64,000 nt of DNA from Lophium mytilinum (taxonomy: Eukaryota; Ascomycota; Dothideomycetes; Mytilinidiales; Mytilinidiaceae). Positions 42,425 through 55,052 of this stretch are shown here, piece by piece. A program made the translations under genes and the position numbers. How positions within the stretch are numbered: the first letter of the stretch is position 1; the number at the start of each line of letters is the position of its first letter. The notes under the pieces are model-generated. The model had not been told where the DNA came from. It searched no databases and worked only from the letters and a program-made list of their open reading frames with translations. The stretch lies in the NCBI GenBank assembly GCA_010093605.1, contig MU004181.1, positions 3,688,215 to 3,752,214 on the forward strand, in the 5' to 3' direction.

Positions 42425-43821
42425 CTATGAGACGCCATAAATGCTCAAGATGTCCGTAGAATTCGAGTAGTCAACTCCACACTTCTCACCAAAACTCCCA
42501 AGAATCTCCCCGCGGGACTGCACAAACTTCTGGAATCCATCTCTCGAGCAACTCTCCCCTGGTCCATCGGTACACCCTGGAAGCGGCTGCGGACTCTGGT
42601 TCACTAGAACACGATAGTGCTCTCCCACTCCAAAGCCATAGCTATCGCACGACAATTTTTCGATCGCGATATTGGTCAAGAAGGGAATGATATGTGATGA
42701 TTTCCACGCACGGCGGTAGTTCTGAGCGTCCAGCGGCATCGTAGCATTGATGTCGTCACCGCCCGAGAATGCAGAGTTGTTGAAGAGTCCCAATGCGACC
42801 AGGACAACGGGAGGTAGTTCGCGGTGCGTGAAGGAGATGTAGATGTCCTGGGCATCAGAGCTGTCGGTGTCGTTTGCCGTCAACACGCCTGCTGTCGCGT
42901 TCAACCACGGGAAACCAATGGCGCCGGCTACGTCGTTTCCATAGCCTGTGTTATAGTGGTATTGGATGTCGTTGGTGTATTCGAATCCGAGCCAGTCATT
43001 TGGACTGAAAACATCCAAGGAGCAGAACGGGGACGACCCGCGGATTACGGTTTCGTAGCCGCATAGCTCCTGCATGCCAAAGATGTCGTTGGGAGTAAAA
43101 TTGAATGAAGGAGCAAGAGCGTGGAAGCGCTCGATGATGGGTTTAGTGTAGAGTTTTTGGTATTGCTGGAAACGAAGATTAGCTTGATGTTCTAGGTAAA
43201 TGGGTCTTTGTATCCTACCCCAGACTGTTCACTCCCAGCCGAAGAGCTATACGCCGGACACCCCTCATATGGCGTGAGAGAGTCCGCACCCTCTTCCTCG
43301 CCTTCACTGACCGACACCAGCTCCGTCTCATTGCTGTGTGTAACTAGACCCTCAATGAAGGACTGTGCGCTCTTTTCCGTCCTTTCTGCCGTAGACGTCC
43401 ACACCTTGCCCGGCGCTTTGAACGAAGGGTATCTCTGTCCAACACTCACACCCAATGTGAAGGCCTCCTGCCGGCCAACCTGGGTCAATTCCTCTATATC
43501 ATCGTCCTCGATTGGGGTATTCCATGTTGATAGAAAAGCTAGTGGGCCAGCTTTCTTCCAGTCGACAGTTGTATTCTGCAGCTTTGACACGAAGGGGTCG
43601 ATGAATTCCTCGTAGTCGAAGTCGTTGGCCCAGATGGCGGCGTGCCTGACCAGATACGCGGCGCGGGTTACGTTGCATCCTTGCGGCGGTGCTGGATCGA
43701 GAGGAGGATCTGAGGGCTCGAAATAAGGTGCAATGCCCGCTAGATGCTGGAGAGGGTCGAATGTGTATGCTGCAAGAGCTGCATTAGCGACTGTGATGGG
43801 GAGAACGAGTGAGAGCAGCAT
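42425..43821 (-). CDS. Secreted histidine acid phosphatase-like protein, altered catalytic motif
   Basis: Two exons (43219-43821 and 42425-43165, intron 53 nt) encode 447 residues. A signal peptide is likely at residues 1-17 (LLSLVLPITVANA). The histidine-phosphatase core follows: AAYLVRHAAIWANDFDYEEF (55-74), VGRQEAFTLGVSVGQRYP, VWTSTAERTEKSAQSFIEG, and the second catalytic region SFTHRELPPVVLVALGLF (312-329). Paired cysteines and many N-x-S/T sites fit secretion. In classical enzymes the first motif is RHGxRxP and the second HD. Here they read R59-H60-A61-A62 and H315-R316-E317. The nucleophile histidine and second histidine remain, but the glycine, the RxP arginine and the acid residue differ. 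It may be a divergent phytase-like enzyme or have lost activity. The start was chosen at the ATG before the signal peptide. Confidence 0.85.
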
Positions 43822-44887
43822 GATCAGGACTCCAGCAACAGGACGAGGCGAACAGAGGATCCAGCAAGGCTTTGGGCGAACTCACGTACTTTTTAAGCTG
43901 ACGCCCCCCAAGACGACCCACATTGCACCTTGGTCTTCGTGCACTTGGTACCCTGGTATTGCTATGACGATGGCAATGAGCGGGTGAGCAGGGATGCCTT
44001 GGCGGCACGGACGCAGGAACAGAAAATCGGGCCGAGTCTATTTCCCCACCCTGCATGCTATCCCGCCGCATTGTTGAATTTGGAAACTCTGTCAATGGCT
44101 CGAAGGGTGCCTGACCCTGTTCTCCGACGTCGAGCGCCATATTGATCTAGCTTCGATTTGGAGTGGTTTGGACATTCTAACGGAACACAGCCTCTAAATT
44201 AGACTAAAGCCAAGCGTATGCCTTTTTAGGTAACTTGGATGAAGGACCTCCACTGAAGGGAAATCCTGTTTAGTTACAAAAAGTTACATAATGAATCACA
44301 TGACTCTTAAGTTCATAGACGCGGAGTGCACGGTTTGGATGTTATACGTATTTGCAAAGTGCTAAGACTGCGATCGCATCAGTTACATATGAGACCAGTT
44401 ACACATGATATGACAGTCCGTCACGAGACTGTTCTGGTAATGATAGTAAGATCTTTATGATGTTCTCATTCGAATAACGTCCAGCCGCCCTCCCTTCCAG
44501 AGCTTCTCAACTATCCAGGAGAAGCCAATGCGCAATCCCTTGATCCATCTCCAGCACAGGCAACCACCAGCCGTGCATGCAGTGTAAGAAGTTTCAGAAC
44601 TACAAAGATACACCCATCAAAAGTCTGTAGAAAAAAAAACAGAACAAAAAAAGCCTTTCGTGACGCCTCCTAAACAAGACGGTGGACAACCATTAAAGGG
44701 AAACTATGTGTGCGAGGCCGACGCCGCTGGGCATCGGCCAATGCGGGAAAGCATTTGTACGCCGTTTGATATTTCCGCCCCAATCCCAATGCCATGTCGA
44801 GGATCGAATAATATTTCAACTACTCTACCGACTCCTTCGGTCTCCCCGATCATCGTACATATCGATGATCTTCTCCTGCTCCTGGCG
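43822..44887. other. Intergenic region
   Basis: About 1.07 kb between the phosphatase promoter and the 3' end of the Flc-like gene. It includes an A-rich stretch near 44.63 kb. Open frames here are antiparallel shadows or low-complexity. No gene is supported. Confidence 0.6.
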
Positions 44888-47326
44888 TCAATGATCATAA
44901 CCTGCCCCTCGCTGCCACGGGCTCGAATTATTCTGCGTCCGGAATGCGCCCGGTTGGCTAGGAGCCTCACTCCGGATACTGCCTCCCTGAGGATATTGCT
45001 GGTACGAGTTTCCACTGGTGCTGTGGGAGCTCTGTACTCGTGCAACTGGGCTGGCGGTGTTTGTTCGGTTGTAGTACGTTGGCGGTGGTGCGCCAGGGGC
45101 TGCTGCTGGTGGGCTTCCGCCTTGACTTGGGAACAACGGCATCGATGGATTGATCGGGCTACGAGGTGGCTCGGTTCCAAAGGTGCCCTCTTTAGTTGCG
45201 AGATGAGTGCGGTCGATTGAATCAGAACTGAGAGAATCGACATCATCATCAATGCCAGTCCTGGACCTGTGTTGACCCTTGCCCTCGCCGCGAGCTGTAG
45301 CCCCGAGGGCATCCAATTCAGTGGTAAGTTGGGTTTGTGACTTGATGAACGAGCCACGGTCATCACGCATTGGGTGGTAGCGGGTATCCGGGTTCTTGGT
45401 GAAGAGCGCAAATCCGGAGGATATGAGAACCATAAGGAGAAGGACGAGAGCGAATGCAGCGTTGTAGATGAAGAAGATGACGCCCATGATGCCGGTTGCG
45501 AGACCCTGCGCATGTTAGATTTGAAACAAACTGTTTTGACCGGTGTTTACTTACGGGTTGGTTGAAGACATTGCTGAAGACAAGGATAAAGATGGAACTG
45601 AGGAAGTTCACCGCCGCAATCGCAATGTTGAAACCGTTCGTCTTCTTGTCCATGTACGGTCGGAGGACACTGATGCCGACAAGGAACGAGGCCTCGATCA
45701 AGACAAGCGCAATAGCCTGAGTGACGCCACTGCCCTGCGCAAGACCGATGAACATTCCCTTGATCAGGATGTAGATCAGGAATGGCACGATAAAGTAATA
45801 GGCCGTGGCCTTAAACTGGACATAGAGGAAGCCCCACTTGTTGAGAGCGATAGGATCCGAGTAGAGGATGTAGGCGGGGTTCTTATGCATCATGATTGAG
45901 CGCTGGGCAATGCGAATGACCTTGGAGGATGCCCATCCGAGGATGCCGAGCATAACGACGACGGTGAAGATGGCTAGCACAACTTCAGCTGCCGAGTCCC
46001 TGACCGTAAGCTCCCAGAAGCAAATGACAATCATCTGAGGGAAACCGATGAGGATCTGTTGATTTGTTAGCACAGAGCGCGGGTGTCACGAAAACTGTAA
46101 TCTTACAATGCGAAACATGATTCCCTTGAGGACGGTCTTCCAGCCATTTCGGAAATCAGTGAACTTGTCAGACTTCATCTTTCCAGCCTTGACCAGACCT
46201 TCGCAGATGAACTTGAAAAGAACGACACAGACGATGACCAGTAGAACAAAAATAATGAAAAATGCGTAGGCCGTGAAGAAGATATTGGTAATCTCGATGT
46301 TGGCGCGGAATCCGACACGCTTGATACCTCGAAGAACAACGCGGTTCTGATTCTCGGCGTTTGTGGCCTGGCTGTTGCTCCTTGAATAGACGCGTCCAAG
46401 AGCCCGAGTGGCCAGCTGGCCGAAGTTGATGCTGCGTTTCTGCACTTCGACGGACGTCGTCGAGAGACTAGAAAGGTAGGTCGTGGGAGTGCCTCCGGTA
46501 GAGCGCTGGTACCAGGTGGCCATCTTCTGTAGGAAACCAACGCGGATTATACCCATGCTCCACTGGAAGTTCTGAGTCCACGAGGCGACAATCGGCGGTT
46601 GTGAAACGGCGGTAATACCGAACATAGCTTGAGACTGGAAGAAGCCAAATAGGGAAAGCGCATTGGCGGCGACATGGGCGGCGGTGTTGGAGTGTCCGAG
46701 TCCAGAGGTGATAGCGGATGCTACCAGTCCAATACCAGCTATAACAGCAGTGACCCATCCGACGGCTTTGTGGTCCACCGTTTGTCCGTTGGAGAGCTCG
46801 GCTTCCACACAGGCAAGCGGCTCGTTGGTATCGGTGCTGTTGATATAGACCTTGATCTTGGCGTCCAAGTCGGGAATCGTGTATGCGATATCTAGTCGAA
46901 TTAGAAATGGCAATTGGCAGTGGAATGGACAGACTCACTAGGAATATCCTTGATAACGCTCTTGCTGATATCCGGATAGTTGGAGTCGATCGTAATCGAG
47001 CCAGTGTTCATCGGGCAGAGACCCTTCAAGGCGTCCTGGGTGCAAGGGTCGATCTTTTCCGTGATGGCCTTGTAGCCGTAGATAAAGACCTCTGCGACGA
47101 TGGAGACATTCCCGGCGATGGCAGAAACACCGACAATGTTGAAAGTGAGGGTCCTGTTGTCCGGCGTGAAGGCGACATTGAAGAGAGTGGCGGAGAAGCT
47201 CGAGTTGGCCTGGCAGGGGTTGAGTGAATTCGACTTTATTATCCGCTCGGCGGAAGAGAGCGGGAGGAGGGCGAGGAGGGCGGAGATGAGGAAGGAAAAG
47301 GGCGATCTGGATAGCGAGTGCAGCAT
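44888..47326 (-). CDS. Flc/TRP-like membrane protein with ML-like lumenal domain
   Basis: Four exons (46939-47326, 46107-46891, 45555-46055, 44888-45505) encode 763 residues. A signal peptide covers about 1-26 (SFLISALLALLPLSSA). The ML-like domain follows (about 27-165), with paired cysteines (NPCQANSSF, KIDPCTQDALKGLCPMN, LACVEAELSNG). Then come about nine membrane segments of the TRP-like block (about 170-560), containing FQWSMGIIRVGFLQ, ITNIFFTAYAFFIIFVLLVI and ALVLIEASFLVGISVLRPYMD. The C-terminal 190 residues are hydrophilic and Pro/Ser-rich. Fungal Flc proteins act in ER or plasma-membrane FAD/heme transport, calcium homeostasis and cell-wall integrity. Introns are 47-51 nt; the two internal ones are phase 0. 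Function is known for the family only. Confidence 0.92.
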
Positions 47327-49851
47327 GGTGCCGGGTGGAGGGGGCAGTCGAGATGCGGTGGTGACAAAGGTGACGAAGGCAAGGCCTTCAGGGAGTCGCA
47401 GTACCCGTCAGAGTACGATTACGTAGGACAGGCCAAACCAGCAGCGGTGTCGAGGAAGTTCAGCGATAGTAGGCAATCCGAGGATGCGGAGTAAATGTAG
47501 GGATCGGTAGGTGCAGGTAACGAGTGGTGGGTGGGTGGAGGTTGGTGTTGTTGCCGCGACGACGTCGACGAGGCCAGTAAAAACCGGGAAGCCAGGGAAG
47601 CCGGCGGGTGGTGTGGCAGGCTAGCGTTCGAGAACGATCGTGGTGCGATCCACGGGACTATCCAGTTCCCGAATGAATGCGCAGAATTAAAGACTCGAGA
47701 GGCAACCGGGCGACGCTGAGGATGAATGAGTCTCTGGGGGAACGAGCGAGTGTTGGGGGATTGACCTTCGGCGCGGTGTTCCTGAGGGGAGAAGCGTCGC
47801 AGCGTGAAGGAGGAGAAAGGGGCCGCGACAAGACAAGTCACGGGCTGCTAATTCAGTACACGCGGCTAGCTGCTGGGCACCGAGCGTGGCGATCAAGCTG
47901 AGCGCCGGCAGAAAGACGTGCTGACAGCTGCGGGCAGTGCAAAATATGGGGGTTGAGCTCACGTCGCAGAGGCGCCTGCCCTTTGCGCTGCAGTTGTAGT
48001 ATTCCTTGCAGTCTTTGTTCACGATGGGTGAAGGGCTCGCAAAACTCAAAGCTCCAGGAACCGTCGAAGCAGCTCCACAGCTCGTGGCCGCATGCAGGCC
48101 CAGCGGCAGCCAGGCCCGTTCGACAAAGACAGCGTCATGCTGCTCCGCCACACTCGCCAGGCACACGATCGCGCTGCATTCGGCCCCAGCTGCACACGAG
48201 CCTATCGTTGCATCCGCCCAAGGCACCTAATATCCCAACACGAACCACATCGCGACGCCGGAACACCACCCACCCAGCACCCACTTCACAGATACTGACC
48301 ATGTGCCAAAGACCTCAAGCAGTGCTAAGCACTGTACACCAGCATAAAGCAGCCTCCTAGCCTATGACAATACGCGCGGCGACGATGATGGTGTTTGGAC
48401 TGGGCATCCGCGGCGAACCAAAGCTTCGCGAAGGGGGCCTCTCCGACAGGCCTCAAACGCGGTGGGTCGCAGAGGATTGCGGGAGATGGACGGGCCGAGC
48501 GTGTACACGTCTCAGGATATGTGGATTAACCTTCATCATTGAGGAAGCCGAGGAAGGGAGCGGCAGTCGCAGGATGCACGACGCGCAGACTCTGGTGGGC
48601 CAACTGTAATTTGCATTCTCCGATCGCGATTACTCGCGATTACCTCATCGTCAACCTTGGACTACCTAGCTACTTCGTACCGTGGCGCCTCCGCCTTTTC
48701 GGGCCTTGGCGCCCGAGTTTGCCGACGTCCAGCCCGTTTGAACTGGCCTGAAGAGCTATCAGCCTTGTCAAACCCAACGTTTCACAATTTTTGATACCCT
48801 GCCAGAGGACCTCAAGCGGTGCCAGGCAAGCATACAGAACAGCAAGAGCATCTACTCGAGAAAAGGTGTCATCGACTCAGCTAACACTTTGTCCGAGGAC
48901 GCCTATCATCCAACACTGTAACGTGTGCTTCAGCCTCCCATCACATTCACCAACCATGTCAGCGGTGAAGAGGCCCTTAGCGTCTGATGCTGCCTACGCC
49001 GCGACGAGGAAGACATCAAAGGGTGCAGTCCCCCGGCCCGCCAATGCCTTGTAAGGCTCTTTACATGATGGCTGCTTATCATTTCGGACCCTCACTAAAC
49101 CTTGTAGATCGGTGAGGTGCAGGTCTTTAACGCAGAGGATAATGGTTTTCAAGATTGTTCAGAAACCAGTGCAGACCATTTCTATATAGAAACCGCGTGG
49201 ATACGACCAAAACATGTATAGCTGCGAAGAAACGGTCCTTATCGGTGCCTCGGCCGCCCCTAATGACCAACACATTCATACTCTCATTCCCCTCGCTACG
49301 AAGGCATTTAGACAAATATTGAGACTGGGACGAAGGAAATGCACCATTCCGCCTGAACTCAGACCTGCTTACCCCAAATGCGCCTAAATCGCGTTTGAGT
49401 TACCGTCGATAGCAAGGCTCGTCGCAGACTTGCAAAAATCTTCATACTATTTCTGCCGTTGCTTTGCTAGCATCAGTATCCTTACGCAGGTACTAGCGGT
49501 CCGCGTTGTGTCTTCCCCGCGGCCTCCTCCGCGCTTCGCCTAGATTATGGTGTAGGGCTGCAGTCGGTACCCAGTAGGATACCTGGAGAGCCTCCTCAGC
49601 CTTTCCTTAGAACTGCGAGCCATAGGCTTCACGCCCTGGTTATGAGCTGCCGCTTTTAGCATTGGCGGCGTATACCGTGCACTAGAGGCCGCAGCCTAAG
49701 TCTTAGTCCAGGTCGAATTGTGTCCTAGGTTAGGGCTACTTGGTAGCCTTCTCATCAGCAGAGCCAGACGGCCGTGCATGTCTTCATTGGGTGGGTGTGG
49801 CCAAACAGGATGGGCCGTATTTGGTATTTGTATGTTGTTACCGCTGGCAAC
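47327..49851. other. Long intergenic region with a possible relic gene
   Basis: About 2.5 kb between the divergent side of the Flc-like gene and the 3' end of the kinase gene. From 48956 an ATG opens a 34-codon frame ending at a GTAAGG donor. After a TTGTAG acceptor, open stretches continue in two frames (one ending near 49213, another from ATG 49214 to 49387, 57 codons, with TVLIGASAAPNDQHIHTLIP). This may be a small or frameshifted gene, but no frame joins all pieces cleanly. The rest shows nothing that I can name. Confidence 0.4.
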
Positions 49852-51994
49852 TCATGCAAGCTTCGATGAATAGGGGGTTTCTCTGAAGAAGTTTCCGGTC
49901 ACATGTCTCGCAACAGAAAGAATGAGCTTGAGCTCTTTCGCAACCTCGTCCGCTTTCGGACGGCTGTCAGGGTTGATTGTGAGGCACCTCTCCACGATTT
50001 TAAGCAGACTGAGTATGGGGCCTTTAGCTGCTTGGTGTGTGCAATGCTGCTTCAGTTGTTCGATACGTGCTAACACTTTGGGTCGAAGCTGTGCTTTGCC
50101 ATTTTCGCCGTAGTGATAGTACCCCTGGGTGGTAACCTGCGGGCGGTGGAAATCGATTGGTCCAGATCTGTCGTCTGTCAGCTATGGCGATTTCTCATGC
50201 AATTTGGGGGTCACAAACCTGGTGTCTGCAAATTTGCTTAGACCTTGGGGGCCGTCTTTCAGCCAGACTATGAATTCGAGGACAATGCACCCAAAAGACC
50301 ATATATCATAAGCGCGTGCTTGTTTCCGTTGAAGACTCTTAGCGCCTGCTTCTGGCGCTGCGTAGACTTCGCTTCCCCGGATAGTCTCCGTGGCACTGCC
50401 TTGGAGTTGGGTGCGAAATTTGCCTAGACCAAAGTCCGACATTACAATCCGGCCAAAATCTATTTCAAACCCCTTCAGCGGCTCGTCCAAAGTTTCATCG
50501 ATTTGCACAAAGAGTAGCAGGTTTTCCGGCTTGAGGTCGTGGTGGTATCCAAACCAGACTGGCTTGCCCAGCAAGTCGTTGGGTTGGAGCTTGTTGCTGC
50601 TAGTGTTCTGGTGTACGTGGTTCAAACCTTCGGCAAGCCCTTGAAGCTGTTCGAGCGTCCAGATAACGTGACTGCTTTGATTCTTCTCTCGAGGGTCCAC
50701 CAGTTGAAAGTGCTTCTGGAGGTCCGATCGCGCGAAAGGGAAAATGAGGTAGTATTTGTCGCCGTGCTGGAAAGACGTCAACAGACGAATGAGGTGTTTT
50801 TGATGGCCGAATTCTTCCAGTTGGGTCAACATCGTCCATTCTTTCTCGTAGTCTTCCTTACTTCCTTCCCGTTTAGCCTCTTTCATGGCTAAGTAAGGGT
50901 TCGGGTCCTGTAAAGTGATTGTTAGCAAATGGATTTTGAGATGATTTGATAGTTGACGAGGGCAAGGTATGTTATATGCATCAAAGTTTGCTTACATTGG
51001 CTAGCTTGTATACCTTCTGATGAGATGCCTTTACCTTCACCATATAGACCTTTCCGAATCCTCCAGTTCCCACTAGCTTTATATCGTCTAGTGGTAGGAC
51101 ATATTTTGAGCTATACGCCGGATGTCGGTTCCCATGTCCGCCTTGGGGTGGAGGAGGAAATTCCATAGCTAGTGTTTGCCACTGAAACATACAAATTCGT
51201 TGGTGTTGTTCGTCGGTACAGAACCAAGGACGATCTTTAGCGCTGTCGGAGATTGGCATCATGTTATCATACATCCTATGCTTCAGGAATTGATTGAAGA
51301 GATGCCCGAGGTGGCCGTCGAATCCGGCGAGAATCAGCGTTGCCAAAAGTCGAGGTGCTTTGCGACAAATGACAGAAATTTCTGATCTCGTTTTCGATCT
51401 CAGTTCTACCAATTCTTGGAAGAGAGAGGTTACGGCGGTCTCGGAGACTATCTCAAGAAGCCTATCGATGGGAACGAACCAAACATCATTCTCGTTGTCC
51501 AAGTTCTTGTTCTGTATTCGTTCTCTGTGGATAGCATCGAATAGTTGCTGGCGGCTAGTGGTGGTGATTTGTCCCTCATTGCGTAGAAAACTTGTCTTGT
51601 ACGTGATTTTGTCATAATCATCGCTGCAAGAGTCTTCCACTGTCTGTTCAAAATGTGGACGCGATGCGATCGGGATTTCTTCACAGTCCCCGGCCACTTC
51701 CAGAATGATAAAGTGGCCTTTGCATTCGCCTTCAATACCATGTTTCTTGAGCACTTTGCCTATGAATTCCTGAACTTCGCAGTACAGTTCCGAGGCACGT
51801 AGGTCTAGCTTGTGATGCTCGAATAGGACTTCATGCTCCGTCGACCTGGGCTTGACCTCGACGCAGATGTGGAGCACAGTTGGTTTGGATTTTTGGAGAC
51901 GTCCAGCTAGGAAGTGTCCATTTGAGTGCGTATGATCGTCAAAATTGCTGAAGCGAATCTCAGGGCCTCCCATTGTCTGGGTGTCGAGCTGCAT
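49852..51994 (-). CDS. Protein kinase with long uncharacterised N-terminal region
   Basis: Three exons (50996-51994, 50219-50907, 49852-50167) encode 667 residues. Residues 1 to about 300 match no domain that I recognise; they contain HICVEVKPRSTEHEV (about 41-55) and FHQRICMFQWQTLAM-like sequence just before the kinase. The kinase domain spans about 303-650: glycine loop GTGGFG (309-314), lysine K342 in LAMKEAKREG, catalytic loop HHDLKPEN (455-462, HHD replacing HRD), DFG 491-493, APE 517-519, and the late CLTINPDSRPKADEV helix. All catalytic residues are present, so it should be active. The intron before DPNPYLAMK (88 nt) and the intron at DTR/SGPID (51 nt) were placed by splice motifs and frame. 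It lies upstream-adjacent, same strand, to a CorA-like gene, with about 0.9 kb between them. Confidence 0.85.
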
Positions 51995-52902
51995 AGTAAC
52001 GTCGAGAGTAGCTTCCCTGGGCCTTCGTGGTACAAGTTAACAATCTGGCAATGCTTCTGTAGTCGTGATAGGCTTCGCTGATCCACACAGGCTTCTGTGA
52101 AATGTCTATTAGCAGTGCTCGTAAGCCTGTCAAAAGAACATACTGGAAAGCCAAGATCCTCTTCCCAATGACGACCTTGTGTACTAAATAATGCAGAGCC
52201 TAGCTAGGCCGCATTAGCAATTCGATGTATTGGGGTGAAGGTTTGAGGATAGATCCGAGCGGCCGACTATTCATGGAATGACTTGGCGACGAGAAAAGCT
52301 TAGAGGAGCGCTAAGTGTGTCGCACCGATAAGGCCTCGCTATATAAACCTAGCCTGGTGTTGGGCCACGCTGGAGGCTGAGTTTGCCAGAGCCTCTGCAA
52401 CGCGAATTGTTCATCACTCCAATGAATGCGCCTCATGGAGCCCAACGTGGATTCCGATGATAGGGCACGCAGAGGCGACCGGTGAAAGGCAGCTTCCAAC
52501 AATTCGCTGCTCAGGTCCTTCATGCAAGCCAAAATAAGGCTGCGAGGCTGCGCATCGTTCGCCTTTTTCTGCCTTGTCACGTCCGACCAATCAGAAAACA
52601 TGGCGCCTGCAAAGTTGAGTCACATAATCGAAGAAAGGGTGTCCGATTGATCAGTTGTAGAGATGGGCTTTTTGACATCCTAGCGCACCAGGATGTGAAT
52701 ATATCAATCTTGGAAGGTTGAGTAGGGGTGCGTACCTGCTCTGAAATAGTTGACTGGATCGAAATTAGACTACCTCTTTCGCATAGTAAGGTACGTCTCA
52801 AACATTTCAGGGAGTAGTCACTTGCCGAGTGAGTGCATGTACTAATAGTTATGAAATGTCAAGTGGAATGTGCTGATGTTGGCGTGTGTCTGTGTCTGAT
52901 GA
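51995..52902. other. Intergenic region between kinase and CorA-like genes
   Basis: About 910 nt. It holds the kinase promoter and the CorA-like 3' end. No gene or repeat is evident. Confidence 0.6.
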
Positions 52903-55052
52903 TTAGAGTGGTGGTCGTCGAAGGTAGGGAGTGCCCGTAAAGTGCATTTCGGATAGCCCCGGGGATGTGGGAGATCGCGAGTCCGGCATTTCGTCAGAAG
53001 GGAAGTCGAAACTGATAGGTTGATGCATTTCAGCGTGCTCGGGATCGTGATTTGGAGTTTTGGTCTCGCGAAGCTTCAGGAAACGAGCTCTTTCGAGCCG
53101 ATGGATGGCCATGTTCTTGAATCTGGTAGAGGATGTCATGTACCACACAAGGAGCGTGACAAGCGTCAACGGGATAGTTATCGCAAAATAGATCCACCAT
53201 TTCTTTGAGATAGTGAGACCTTGCGGGTCGATGGAGACAAATTGCGTCGAGAAAAATCCTGCTACTACAGTCGCCGGGAGGAAGAAGACCGTAATGATTG
53301 TAATTATCTTGATAGCCTGCAATTGCAAATTAGCGAGCTTCTTTGTGAACACTGCTTACAAGTAGCATACACCAGAGTCCTTTGTCGCTTTTTCAGTCAA
53401 ATGTCGCATTGCCAGATTATCTTGTCGAGCCTCTTCCGCTAGGAGGCGAAGAGAATACGCGTTTTCATAGTCCAGGAGACCAGATAGCAAATAAGAGGCA
53501 CCATGCACACGTTTGTCCAGAACTCCCGCCTTTGACAAATAGAGTTTCGACTCATCAAGAGCTTCGCTGTAACTGTTGATAAGAAAAGCTGACTCTTCTT
53601 CGTCGCTTTGTCTCGAGACACTGGAAAGGTGCTTCGTGAGGGATGATATAGTACTTATAGTTGATTCAAGCATGACGTGTAGGTTCAAAATATGATCCTC
53701 CAAAGTTTTCAGTCTTTGCCTATCGCGGAAGTCGATTTTGAAATCAGGTAAACCATCAACCTTATCCTTGGCGACGTCTGCAAGTGTAATTCTATCAGAC
53801 TGATCTTGTACCCGTTGGGTCATGTCGTTGAGATACCATCGCCACTCGACTAGGGAAGCTTCGATCATCGTAAGATGGAGTGCAAACGCTTGGGTCGGGT
53901 CAGATGCTTCTTGTCTGCGAGTGTATGCTATTATATGGCGCTCTAGGCTGGAACTTTTGGGTATGCCTATGAATATCCATATGTTTTGACGTCGTGATGG
54001 ATCATATCTTTGATACACAGCGTATTGGCGGACCGACCATCTCTCTTTGCCATTGACGTTACCATTATCAGCAACGTAGCGTAGTCCATATGCGCATTCA
54101 TATTGCTTAGTTCTCATGGCTTTGCCTCCTTTGGAGTAACGAAATCGACAGGTTGGAGGTGCGAAGTCGTACTCTTTGTTCTTTTGCCCGAAAGACATGA
54201 CAAATTCTTTGAAGCGAGGGTTAATCGAGAATTTATGTAGCAAGCCGTCGAACAGCGTTTGGGAAGGCGAGAGACGACTGTTGGAATTTCTTGTGAATCG
54301 AATAAAACTGAGTATGTTAGGCATAAGTCGAGTTAGGACATCGCAAATCCTACTGACAATATCGGCTGCGCATGGTCCTGATAGCAATCTAGATCATCAA
54401 CGTTCTGGATCCTCTGTATCTCATCTCTGAGGTATGACGGCCTGTCGTTTTTTTCATTCCCAGGAATGACCCAGGAGTCGTCCAAGGCGGCTACACAAAC
54501 GTAAGCAAGGGACGTGTCGGTATTAGAGGTGGTGGATTGTTTCCCTGAACGAAATAAAGGATATAGGAATAGAGCAGCTTTGGAGATACATATGAACGAA
54601 AGACCAAAATTAGAACGTATAGTCGTAAGGCAGAATTCGATGGATGAATGAATCCTGACTATTGCTTTGAATGGGCACCAACGGCCAAGACTGCTACAAC
54701 CGAATCAAATTGCGATAGCACCTGCATACTTCTATAGTTCTAAGGGGAGCTATAGAGGGCGAGGTGTGCGGATTTGGGAGATTGAGGCAGGTGTAACCAA
54801 ATCAGTCCGGGAAACGGTGATACTAGTCATTTCTCGAACAGTATAGAACATAGTACACGAAAGGAGTTACTTACGACGAGAGTACACGTCAATCCAAGTT
54901 TTCAGGCTATCCAGTTGGAAGATCTTCTTAGAGCGCTCCTCGAAGCTCTCCAAGGCTGGAGATTCCGAGTCGTTATGAAGATACCCTGATGCCATTTCTA
55001 TCGGCTTGTAGGATGTTGACTGTCGAACACCTGGGACCGTCTCGGTTTTCAT
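52903..55052 (-). CDS. CorA-like two-TM membrane protein lacking the GMN motif
   Basis: Four exons (54875-55052, 54358-54544, 53371-54307, 52903-53316) encode 571 residues. The N-terminal half is soluble. A helical region (about 310-430), with RQRLKTLEDHILNLHVMLES and NLAMRHLTEKATKD, leads into two membrane segments (about 436-458 and 474-495), as in CorA pores. Where Mg2+ channels have YGMN after the first segment, this protein reads GFFSTQFVS, so cation selectivity is doubtful. This is common in divergent fungal CorA-like proteins. The last intron was placed by the SGAIKIITIITVFFLPATVV junction. The first intron is long (324 nt) and joins an exon ending WIDVYSR to QSTTSNTDTS; it fits by phase, but other exon choices are possible. 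The tail is Pro/Ser-rich and ends LRRPPL. Confidence 0.75.

Noticed and set aside
44704-45513. 269-codon minus-strand frame over the Flc-like C-terminus
   Set aside because: It is an out-of-frame shadow of the real last exon, which ends at 44888 and continues the membrane protein.
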